This document shows, piece after piece, positions 57,917-64,000 of a stretch of DNA of 64,000 bases (its first letter is position 1; every line of letters starts with the position of its first letter). The position numbers were made by a program, and so were the translations under genes. The notes beneath the pieces were generated by a model that saw only the letters and a list, made by a program, of their open reading frames with translations, was not told where the DNA came from and made no database searches. This DNA is from DATEFF01 sp964586395. GTDB lineage: Bacteria > Patescibacteriota > Saccharimonadia > Saccharimonadales > EFPC-124. The stretch spans positions 13,733 to 77,732 of the forward strand of contig CAZPGP010000002.1 of NCBI GenBank assembly GCA_964586395.1. The letters are read 5' to 3'.

Positions 57917-58858
57917 GTGTTAGTGAAGTCTCTTACGTGGTGTTCATTGACAGTGGTAGCCATTTTGGCGGCGGCTTTTGTGTCTGCGACACCGGTTTCA
58001 GCAGGTAGCGATAAGATCCAAGACCCAGTTCTTGTGGTCATCCCAGGTGGGTGCGTAGAGCCAGGCGTGCCAGAAGGTACGTTCGACGTCACCCTCACCA
58101 ACCCTAACAAACACGACAAAACATACACCATCACCGTTGATGGCGTACAAAAGACCCTTACCGTTCCCGGCGAAGGCGTCAACGACATTGCCTTCACCGA
58201 ACTTGCCGCCGGCGACTACAGCATCGATGTAGCCGGCCCACGAGGCACTGAAGCATCAGCAACTGCTAGTATCGCCGAGTGTCACACTCGCGAACTGCCA
58301 ATCGTCAGCGTAGAAGCTTGCGACTGCGTTAACCCAGGCGAGAAGAGCGGCCGCCTGAACCTTACCATCACCAACCCTAACGACTACGCCGTGACCTACA
58401 CCGTCCGTGTCGGTTGGCAGACCAAAGATGTCTTTGTCGAAAGCCGCGCCACCGAGAGCGTCACCTTCAAGCACCTCCGTGCTGGCGAATACGACATCCA
58501 CATCTCTGGCGATGACTGCACCGAAATGTGCGTTCACGCAACAATCGAGCAGTGCCCATGCCCACCTTGCCCAGAGGAGCCAGAAGCTCCTACCGAGCCC
58601 GAACAGCCCGGCCAAGGTGCTGGCAACCCACCAGTTGTCGATGAGCCAGAAGCTCCTGAAGCTGAACCAGTAGTAGTCGAAGAAACGCTGCCAGCCGAAC
58701 TGCCTGACACTTCAGCCGGCGCATCAGTTGCATCACCTGTTGCAACCGTCGCCACCATCCAGCCTGCTGGCAAGAACTTCAGCAGCCTGATCTTGGTAGC
58801 AATCGGCGTCCCAATGGTTGCCTACGCAATCGTTCGTCGCCGCCAGCTGAACAGCTAG
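57917..58858 (+). CDS. Secreted repeat protein with LPDTS-type C-terminal anchor
   Basis: The 313-residue protein has a GTG start after GGGGAGG, a signal peptide (LTVVAILAAAFVSATPVSAG) and two related beta domains of about 90 residues. Each carries a T-N-P-N motif (VTLTNPNKHDKTYTITVDG and LTITNPNDYAVTYTVRVGW) and Cys residues. A Pro/Glu-rich stalk with CPCPPCPEEPE follows, then LPDTSAG, a membrane helix (LILVAIGVPMVAYAIV) and RRRQ. The end resembles a sortase signal (LPxTG), with Ser for Gly. It is probably a cell-surface protein. Confidence 0.75.
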   Translation: MLVKSLTWCSLTVVAILAAAFVSATPVSAGSDKIQDPVLVVIPGGCVEPGVPEGTFDVTLTNPNKHDKTYTITVDGVQKTLTVPGEGVNDIAFTELAAGDYSIDVAGPRGTEASATASIAECHTRELPIVSVEACDCVNPGEKSGRLNLTITNPNDYAVTYTVRVGWQTKDVFVESRATESVTFKHLRAGEYDIHISGDDCTEMCVHATIEQCPCPPCPEEPEAPTEPEQPGQGAGNPPVVDEPEAPEAEPVVVEETLPAELPDTSAGASVASPVATVATIQPAGKNFSSLILVAIGVPMVAYAIVRRRQLNS

Positions 58859-58877
58859 TTCAACTCGCACAAAACCG

Positions 58878-58912
58878 AATGCCCGAGCAGCGCCAAATGC
58901 TCGGGCATTTTT
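58878..58912 (+). terminator. Terminator after the surface repeat protein
   Basis: AATGCCCGAG pairs with CTCGGGCATT and is followed by TTTT. The -35 region of the next gene overlaps it. Confidence 0.85.
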
Positions 58913-58929
58913 GTTGCTATACTGATCTC

Positions 58930-59481
58930 ATGACCCAATACGTTGCACTTCTCCGCGGCATCAATGTCGGCGGCAATAACATCATCAAGATGGCCGACCT
59001 CAAGGCCAGCCTCGTCGAAGCCGGATTCGACGACGTCGCCACATACATCCAGAGTGGCAATGTCTTGTTTAGCTCACCAGAGACTGATGTCGCCAAGATC
59101 GACGCCAGGTTCATGGCCGCAATGGGCAAATCGTTCGGCTACAAGGCACCTGTTATGTTCCGCTCGCACGCTCAGATGAAATCTATCGTACACGACGCAC
59201 CCAGAGACTTCGGTACACGACCAGACGAATACCGTTACGACGTCTTGTTCGTACGCGACCCGCTCACCGCAACTGAAGCCTTGAGCAACATCACACTTCG
59301 CGAAGGCGTCGACGCAGCCGCAAAGGGTGACGACGTCCTGTATTTCTGGCGCACCCTACGCAACATTACCCGCAGCCACATCAACAAGATCGTCGGAACG
59401 CCGATGTATCAGAACATCACCATCCGCAACTGGAACACTACTAGCAAACTCCTAACGATGATGGACGAACGAGCCAAGTAA
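58930..59481 (+). CDS. DUF1697 family protein
   Basis: The 183-residue protein begins TQYVALLRGINVGGNNIIKM, with FDDVATYIQSGNVLFSS and YRYDVLFVRDPLTATEAL, all typical of DUF1697 (YbdG-like), a soluble family of unknown function. TATACT (58918-58923) ends six bases before the ATG at 58930, so the mRNA is predicted leaderless. Confidence 0.9.
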   Translation: MTQYVALLRGINVGGNNIIKMADLKASLVEAGFDDVATYIQSGNVLFSSPETDVAKIDARFMAAMGKSFGYKAPVMFRSHAQMKSIVHDAPRDFGTRPDEYRYDVLFVRDPLTATEALSNITLREGVDAAAKGDDVLYFWRTLRNITRSHINKIVGTPMYQNITIRNWNTTSKLLTMMDERAK

Positions 59482-59526
59482 TATCTGCTATAATTCGTCC
59501 ATACTAAAGCTAGCGCGAAGGAGCGT

Positions 59527-61455
59527 ATGGCGGATACCACCATCCTAAGGTTCGTCACTTCCAACAGACCTCTCTTGCTGAGCATGTTAGGGCTTTTACT
59601 TGGACAGATACTCTTCCTGTTTGGCTTCGGGGCGCTCTATGTCATTGCGCTCGTTGTCGTGCTGGCTATCGGGCTGCCGTATCCCAAGGTGTTTAGTAGC
59701 CTACCCGCTCGACTGGCTGCTGGGTTCCTGCTAGCGCTGAGCATCGTGCAAGTGGCGGCCGTCGTCCAGTTCTTTGCCTTGCCCGACACTAAATTCGGTA
59801 CGCTTAGCTTACTCGTCACCGGCGCGACACTAGGACTTCTGGCGACACTCAGGAATATTCCACGCCAGCCACTTCAGATTTGGAATAAAACCGATACGGC
59901 CGGCCTGGTGACGGCGCTTTTCTTTATAGTACCGCTTGGCCTGCTCTGTTTCGGCCCGAATGACCTGACGCGAATCGCAGCGCTTGCCAGCGTCCAAGGT
60001 TCCGACGGAGGCAGCCATTACACCATTCTCGCGCAGTCCAGCAACACTCAGCACATCGACTACAGGACGGCCGAGTATTACCCGCGCGGCTTCCACGTCT
60101 CTAGTGCGTTCCTGATGCATGGCCTGGACATTAACCAGCACGACCAAACTTGGACCGTAAATGCCCGTATTTACGCCGGAATGTATGTGGCCTGGGGCGC
60201 GCTCGTCGCCTACCTTGCGCTCCTGATGGCGGCCCAACTCCGCGCAAGTCTACCTGGGCGGAAGCAGCCCTCGCTCCTGCTGCTCGCGTTGGGCATCGGA
60301 CCGGTACTGTCAGGGATATATCTGTTTGCGCTGGCCCAGGAAGGCTTCTTGAGCTTCTTCTACATTATTGCGCTTTTGATCTGTGGCATGATGTTCCTCT
60401 ACGACCTCAAGCCCAACTCGGCGCAGTCACGATGGTTCATCACCGCCTATCTGGCGCTTGCCTTCGGTGCGGCAATGAGCTGGGGACCGCTGCTCGCACC
60501 AGCGCTCCTGATAATCCCTATCCTGTATCTGTGGTCAGAGACTAAAGGTCTGCGCAAACTCCTTCGCATGGTCACAAGCAAACAATGGGCTTGGGTTATT
60601 GCCGCCTTTGTCGCGCAACTTTTACCACTCTACCTACACCTTCGCTACGCTACCCTTTCCGCCGAGCAAGGCCTCAACGCCACTGGCGGATTAAAGGAGT
60701 TCAACTACGGCATCGTTGCGGCGGGCCTAGCGCTAACGGTGTGGCTACTGTGTAGTCGCAGCATACCAACCGGCTGGCAAAAACTAGCAGGCAATGCGCT
60801 TCTGCCGCTCTTTGTCTTGGTTGGCGGGTTCGTTGCCTTCCAGCTCGTGACCGTTGGTGAAGTCCGATATTACGGTATCAAGATCTCGTATCTTCTCGAG
60901 GTTATCCTTCTCGTTGTCGCTGTCATTGCGCTGGCGACGGTCATTCATCAGCGGGTTGCTGCACTCTACCGATGGATCGTTTTACCGCTCGCCGTCGGGC
61001 TTGGAGTTATACTCCTGGCCGGCATAACAACCAACCCGCTCGGACGCGCCCGTATCATCGTTGGCAATCTCTTTCGCATTGAACGCGCCAACCCTGATAT
61101 CTCGCACTACGCGGAGCTCGGATCATCAAATCAGCTCTATTCCAACTCGGTCAGTCTGCACTTTAATCCAGACTCAGACACGCTTATGGGCAATGCCAGG
61201 CTCACAAACTGGAGTCACCTAATGCAATACACAACCGACGGCACGCCGCAGACAGGGTTATGTAATGGAAATATCTTTACGCTTCAGACATACCGCGCAC
61301 CCAGCAAAGAACAAACCAGCGACCTAATTGCCGCCGTCAAAGACTGTGCTGATAACGCCCAAAAACGCAATCGACCCTACATCGTCATCACCGACGCGTC
61401 TTCTGTCCCGCGACTACGCGATATCTTTGGCAATAGCGTTACGTATATCTACTAA
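59527..61455 (+). CDS. Polytopic membrane protein, possible GT-C type glycosyltransferase
   Basis: The 642-residue protein has about 12 or more membrane segments, beginning LLSMLGLLLGQILFLFGFGA. A large loop holds SDGGSHYTILAQSSNTQHID and TAEYYPRGFHVSSAFL, which recalls first-loop catalytic regions of GT-C enzymes. The last 120 residues are outside and soluble. An envelope glycan role is inference. GAAGGAG precedes the ATG. The cassette 19 junction motif starts on the base after its TAA. Confidence 0.65.
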   Translation: MADTTILRFVTSNRPLLLSMLGLLLGQILFLFGFGALYVIALVVVLAIGLPYPKVFSSLPARLAAGFLLALSIVQVAAVVQFFALPDTKFGTLSLLVTGATLGLLATLRNIPRQPLQIWNKTDTAGLVTALFFIVPLGLLCFGPNDLTRIAALASVQGSDGGSHYTILAQSSNTQHIDYRTAEYYPRGFHVSSAFLMHGLDINQHDQTWTVNARIYAGMYVAWGALVAYLALLMAAQLRASLPGRKQPSLLLLALGIGPVLSGIYLFALAQEGFLSFFYIIALLICGMMFLYDLKPNSAQSRWFITAYLALAFGAAMSWGPLLAPALLIIPILYLWSETKGLRKLLRMVTSKQWAWVIAAFVAQLLPLYLHLRYATLSAEQGLNATGGLKEFNYGIVAAGLALTVWLLCSRSIPTGWQKLAGNALLPLFVLVGGFVAFQLVTVGEVRYYGIKISYLLEVILLVVAVIALATVIHQRVAALYRWIVLPLAVGLGVILLAGITTNPLGRARIIVGNLFRIERANPDISHYAELGSSNQLYSNSVSLHFNPDSDTLMGNARLTNWSHLMQYTTDGTPQTGLCNGNIFTLQTYRAPSKEQTSDLIAAVKDCADNAQKRNRPYIVITDASSVPRLRDIFGNSVTYIY

Positions 61456-61513
61456 ATAAGTTCAAAATCGGCACGGAGGTCGCGCCCGAGGACACACTCG
61501 TCCCGGGCGCGAC
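61456..61513 (-). terminator. Cassette 19 hairpin and junction motif TTGAACTTAT
   Basis: On the minus strand GTCGCGCCCGGG pairs with CTCGGGCGCGAC (61479-61513). Then TTTTGAACTTAT follows, the exact motif occupying 61456-61465. The stop codon of the converging gene ends at 61455. Confidence 0.75.
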
Positions 61514-61530
61514 CATCCGCAGTCAGCGGC

Positions 61531-61812
61531 TCAGAGCGTGGCGAGGATCGCCTCCAATTCCCGGGCGTAGCCGGGCTCCTTGCCGTCCAGGCCGAAGTCG
61601 CCGGCGTACCCCCGCCAGTAGGCGGTGAGCGCCTGGTTGCGCAGCAGCTCGTGGAGCTTGGAGGTGTCGCCGTTCAGCCTGACCTCCGTCAGGGCGCGCA
61701 GGGCGACCACCGGACCAGAGCCGATCAGTGCCGCCGCCAGTTGGGCGGCGGGCATCGTCTCCAGTCGGCTGGTCTCAGCCGCGTCGAACTGTCCGGTCTT
61801 GCTGGTCCACAT
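61531..61812 (-). CDS. Cassette 19 small helical protein, unknown
   Basis: The 93-residue protein from the ATG at 61812 (GGAGG upstream) begins WTSKTGQFDAAETSRLETMP. It is mainly helical, with PVVALRALTEVRLNGDTSKL and a C-terminal part YARELEAILATL. It has no membrane segment and no recognised family. A longer frame to 61878 lies over the promoter. It is GC-rich and flanked by converging backbone genes. Confidence 0.6.
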   Translation of the reverse strand: MWTSKTGQFDAAETSRLETMPAAQLAAALIGSGPVVALRALTEVRLNGDTSKLHELLRNQALTAYWRGYAGDFGLDGKEPGYARELEAILATL

Positions 61813-61872
61813 CGTAGTTCCTCCAGCGTCGTTCCTTTTTCTGACCGGCATATTAAACCACATTAGTCGCCA

Positions 61873-61906
61873 AAACAAAAGCCCCGGCTCTGGGCCGAGG
61901 CTAACG
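61873..61906 (-). terminator. Terminator of the HAAS-domain gene
   Basis: On the minus strand AGCCTCGGCCC pairs with GAGCCGGGGCT, followed by TTTTGTTTT. Confidence 0.8.
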
Positions 61907-61926
61907 CCTATTACAAACAGCGCTTA

Positions 61927-62895
61927 TTATTCTGATTTTTTGACGAATCGACGGTTTAGGATAACCGATTGCACCGACCCCCACACATATGTGGAGACGA
62001 CAGTTGCAAGCGTGATTGCGGCGGTCCAACGCATAGCTTCGTCAAAGCCCTCGGCTTTATTCCAGCCCCAGGCTTCGGCGTATGCCGGATTGACAACCTG
62101 CTGAGTTGTGACTAGCGTGAACACAAATACGATACTTGCGATACCCAGAAGTACATTCGTAACGGTTAGCGGAGTTGTCCAATTGCCGATTTTGGCTTGA
62201 GCAATCTCCTGCACGATCGCCAAAGATGACAGCGCAAAGAACGCAGGAACCCAGAAGTTCCAGAGCTCAGGGCTCAGAAGCTGAGCGCCGTCTTTCACAT
62301 TTATCATCGGCGAAACTGCCACCCAAGCCATACCCAACGCAATCAAAGCAGCGCCCGTGACGCCCTCAGCCATGCTGATCTGTCGCTTTGTATTCTTGGG
62401 GACCTGAGGTAATTGCTCGGGCTTCCAATCCTCGACAAATGTCTCTGGCTTGACATCAGTTCGCTCCATAACGGCAAATACCAGTGTTACCCAGAAGAAA
62501 ATGTGGATGCCGACCATAATACCCGTGCCGATCGCCTCGATAATAATCTTCATAACCGGCCCGCCACCTTCAGCAAAGCCAACCGCCAGCATAACCGCCG
62601 CAACAATGCCAGGCACAATACCCAGCAGCGTCTTCAACAGGCGCAACCACATGTCATAGAAGCGCGGACCGATCAGGTAGCGCCCCGTGGCGGTATACTT
62701 GTAGGCCAGATGATCTGGATTGCCGAGCTCCTTCAGTACGGATTTGTAGTCGGCTTCGGTTGGCGTGCCGCTTTTGGCACGGTCAGCGGCCATGTCTTCG
62801 ATGGTCGTCTGAAGCTCCTTAAGCACTTCCTCGCGCTGCGCTTCGGGCAGGTTGCGAGTGACCGCATAGGCGTATCGCTGGGGCAAATTACTCAT
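61927..62895 (-). CDS. HAAS-domain membrane protein, PadR partner
   Basis: The 322-residue protein has an N-terminal HAAS-type helical domain (YAYAVTRNLPEAQREEVLKE, then ADYKSVLKELGNPDHLAYKY) followed by about six membrane segments. HAAS (DUF1700-like) proteins are typically encoded next to PadR-type repressors and are thought to sense or transduce membrane state. The gene overlaps the padR-like gene by eight bases, so the pair is an operon. Confidence 0.8.
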   Translation of the reverse strand: MSNLPQRYAYAVTRNLPEAQREEVLKELQTTIEDMAADRAKSGTPTEADYKSVLKELGNPDHLAYKYTATGRYLIGPRFYDMWLRLLKTLLGIVPGIVAAVMLAVGFAEGGGPVMKIIIEAIGTGIMVGIHIFFWVTLVFAVMERTDVKPETFVEDWKPEQLPQVPKNTKRQISMAEGVTGAALIALGMAWVAVSPMINVKDGAQLLSPELWNFWVPAFFALSSLAIVQEIAQAKIGNWTTPLTVTNVLLGIASIVFVFTLVTTQQVVNPAYAEAWGWNKAEGFDEAMRWTAAITLATVVSTYVWGSVQSVILNRRFVKKSE

Positions 62896-63238
62896 GTGAT
62901 TCTCCTTGTTTGATCATTACTTCCAACTTTGCATTTGTGCGAGACCATTCGTCGATCAGACGCTTGTACAGCTTGGCGCCGTCAGGGCTGAGCTGATAAA
63001 ACTTGCGCGGCCGCTGGTCATCTGTGTTCCAGTTGCTTTCCAGAACACCTTGTTTCTCGAGGCGACGAAGCAATGGATACAGCGTGCCTGCGTCAACAGC
63101 GATGCCCGACTGCTCAAGTGTTTGCAGCAGGCCATACCCATACAACGGCGTGCGCAGACAGCTCAAAATAGCCAACACGATCGTGCCGCGGCGGAGCTCC
63201 AGTGTCTGATTGGCGAAGAGATCGTCCATGTCATTCAT
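62888..63238 (-). CDS. PadR family transcriptional regulator
   Basis: The 116-residue protein has the winged-helix motif ELRRGTIVLAILSCLRTPLY then GYGLLQTLEQSGI, the typical DAGTLYPLLRRLEKQGVLES and RPRKFYQLSPDGAKLY. It should bind DNA as a dimer, probably repressing its own operon. The ATG at 63238 lies seven bases after TATACT, so the mRNA is leaderless. A near-palindrome overlaps the promoter. Confidence 0.93.
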   Translation of the reverse strand: MNDMDDLFANQTLELRRGTIVLAILSCLRTPLYGYGLLQTLEQSGIAVDAGTLYPLLRRLEKQGVLESNWNTDDQRPRKFYQLSPDGAKLYKRLIDEWSRTNAKLEVMIKQGESHE

Positions 63239-63245
63239 GATTTGG

Positions 63246-63267
63246 AGTATACTGTGTGTCACACAAT
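63246..63267 (-). promoter_or_regulatory. padR promoter with near-palindromic operator
   Basis: On the minus strand TTGTGTGACACACAG lies directly upstream of TATACT (63246-63251). The near-palindrome TGTGTGACACACA would place a PadR dimer over the spacer, fitting autoregulation. Confidence 0.6.
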
Positions 63268-63287
63268 ATTACAATAGCAACTTATAT

Positions 63288-63317
63288 AAAAAGCTCCGAC
63301 ATTTTGCCGGAGCTTTC
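63288..63317 (-). terminator. Terminator of the YdeI-like gene
   Basis: AAAGCTCCG pairs with CGGAGCTTT around a nine-base loop, followed by T-rich sequence on the minus strand. Confidence 0.8.
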
Positions 63318-63318
63318 A

Positions 63319-63627
63319 TTATGATTTCTTGGACCGCTTGCCCAGCGCCCATTGCACGGAGGGGCTTATCGCCTTGTCTGGGCGATGGATACAGCCAACC
63401 CAGCAACATGGGCGGCGTTTCCCCTGCATAAGTTCAATAACCGTTCGCTTGACGTGATCGTCTCGAGTAGTCTGTTGCTTAACCGTTGTGGTCCAGCAAA
63501 TCCATTCATTGCGGGCTAACGGGGTAATATCCTCCCAGGCTGCCAGCGCGTCCGGTTCAGCCACCAATGCCTTGCGCATATCGGCAGGTAGCGTATGGAT
63601 GGTACCGTCAGAGATTTTGGTAGGCAT
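63319..63627 (-). CDS. YdeI/OmpD-associated family protein
   Basis: The 102-residue protein has DGTIHTLPADMRKALVAEPD then LAAWEDITPLARNEWICW and IELMQGKRRPCCWVGCIHRP, matching the C-terminal OmpD-associated (bacteriocin-protection-like) module. Function is poorly known. It is shorter than two-domain relatives. Confidence 0.8.
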   Translation of the reverse strand: MPTKISDGTIHTLPADMRKALVAEPDALAAWEDITPLARNEWICWTTTVKQQTTRDDHVKRTVIELMQGKRRPCCWVGCIHRPDKAISPSVQWALGKRSKKS

Positions 63628-63657
63628 GTACTTATATTACAGGAATTTTAGCTCAAC

Positions 63658-63727
63658 AAAAAAGATCAAGCTGCGGCCCCGCAGTGGGTGTGTGCGCCCG
63701 GTGCGGCACTGAGACCGCACCGGGCGC
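63658..63727 (-). terminator. Cassette 20 hairpin and degenerate junction
   Basis: On the minus strand GCGCCCGGTGCGG pairs with CCGCACCGGGCGC (63694-63727). A second small stem (GCGG/CCGC) and TTGATCTTTTTT (63658-63670) follow, a weak match to the junction motif. Confidence 0.55.
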
Positions 63728-63731
63728 TTGG

Positions 63732-63998
63732 TCACGCGATGGCAACCTCCGACTGCTTGAGGAACGCATGGCGTCCGTTGAAGTACACCCACACGTACTT
63801 GGTTGCACCCACGACACGGAAACGCGGGTACTCGTTGCCGAACGACCACGTGAAGTAGTGGTCAGCTTCGACGTCCCTCTCGATCACTGCGTAGCACTGC
63901 CCCGGCTGAACCGTGTAGGGCAATGCCACCTGCGGCGACTGAGACCCGGGCGGCGGCGTGAAGTTGGTCGGCCACTCGGAGACCTCCGGCAGCGGACG
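63732..63998 (-). CDS. Cassette 20 protein, N-terminal part outside the window
   Basis: The minus-strand frame stays open to the window edge (89 codons), so the start lies beyond 64000. The visible part begins RPLPEVSEWPTNFTPPPGSQ, a Pro-rich linker. A beta-rich domain follows (VQPGQCYAVIERDVEADHYF, TWSFGNEYPRFRVVG, KYVWVYFNGRHAFL) that could be SH3-like. It is GC-rich like the other cassettes. A GTG within the frame (63929) is a possible but less likely start. Confidence 0.55.
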   Translation of the reverse strand, partial: RPLPEVSEWPTNFTPPPGSQSPQVALPYTVQPGQCYAVIERDVEADHYFTWSFGNEYPRFRVVGATKYVWVYFNGRHAFLKQSEVAIA

Positions 63999-64000
63999 AC

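Noticed and set aside
3661..61465. Classical integron attC sites
   Set aside because: The junctions lack the GTTRRRY and RYYYAAC cores and there is no integrase, so the integron label is not justified even though the cassette logic is similar.
3661..61465. dif-like (XerC/XerD) sites
   Set aside because: ATAAGTTCAA loosely resembles a XerD arm, but I could not find a conserved second arm six bases away across junctions.
63428..63437. ATAAGTTCAA, an exact reverse copy of the junction motif
   Set aside because: It lies inside the YdeI-like coding sequence (IELMQG) with no GC-rich hairpin or cassette nearby, so I treat it as a chance match.
1..64000. tRNA, rRNA, tmRNA, RNase P RNA or CRISPR repeats
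   Set aside because: I looked for T-arm sequences, conserved RNA cores and regular direct repeats on both strands and saw none.

Overview
The window looks like a chromosome segment of a Saccharibacteria-type (TM7, Patescibacteria/CPR) bacterium. The basis is the reduced set of housekeeping genes, an AlaRS lacking its C-terminal domains, an FtsA-RuvX-MltG cluster, LysM-CHAP and Rpf-like wall enzymes, a small TatA-TatC pair, surface proteins opening with a PGSDNG-type module, and many genes whose start codon lies 6-10 bases after a -10 box (leaderless mRNAs). TGA is used as a stop. The assignment rests on gene content and style, not on a marker tree.

Two kinds of DNA alternate. The backbone has moderate GC: rplY, a GH13 glucan enzyme, DedA, gpmA-eno, uvrA, sbcB, obgE, LysM-CHAP, ftsA-(membrane protein)-ruvX-mltG, alaS, mnmA, a DUF218 protein, cysteine desulfurase, metG-tatD, pgeF-rsmA-PPC protein, an Rpf-like protein, Nudix enzymes, pcrA, tpiA-pgk-pyk, tatA-tatC, surface proteins, a polytopic membrane protein and a padR-HAAS pair. 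It supplies lower glycolysis, DNA repair, tRNA maturation and charging, wall remodelling and export.

Between backbone genes sit about twenty clearly more GC-rich inserts. Each has its own promoter and Shine-Dalgarno site and usually one (sometimes two) mostly unrecognised small genes. The gene is followed by a long GC-rich hairpin and then a short AT-rich sequence close to TTGAA(A/C)TTAT. In several cases this sequence abuts or contains the stop codon of the converging backbone gene (gpmA, pcrA, alaS, the 45760 gene, the hydrolase at 56731, the membrane protein at 59527). Two or more inserts can lie in a row (12618-13982, 21415-22435, and possibly 5678-6500 and 31680-34745). I read these as single-gene cassettes inserted at gene ends by an unidentified mechanism. 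No integrase or transposase gene is visible. Many cassette products are small membrane proteins or membrane-anchored exported proteins; others are small soluble proteins, tandem helix-turn-helix proteins, or a zinc-ribbon/Nudix pair.

Layout: 1-3221 rplY, GH13, dedA; 3237-3670 cassette; 3671-5583 gpmA-eno; 5678-6500 two cassettes; 6525-9338 uvrA; 9400-10183 cassette; 10270-12559 membrane genes and sbcB; 12618-13982 two cassettes with an assembly gap; 13991-21315 obgE, wall hydrolase, mltG-ruvX-ftsA cluster; 21415-22435 two cassettes; 22437-24329 alaS; 24359-25260 cassette; 25354-31588 mnmA to metG; 31680-34745 four cassettes; 34761-38450 pgeF to Nudix; 38510-39783 two divergent cassettes; 39909-41288 beta-helix protein; 41291-43175 large cassette; 43172-45328 pcrA; 45379-45759 cassette; 45760-55712 glycolysis, secreted proteins, Tat and surface genes; 55760-56734 cassette; 56731-61455 hydrolase and surface genes; 61456-61850 cassette; 61927-63627 HAAS/PadR and YdeI-like genes; 63658-64000 partial cassette. 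No rRNA, tRNA, CRISPR array or replication origin was recognised.
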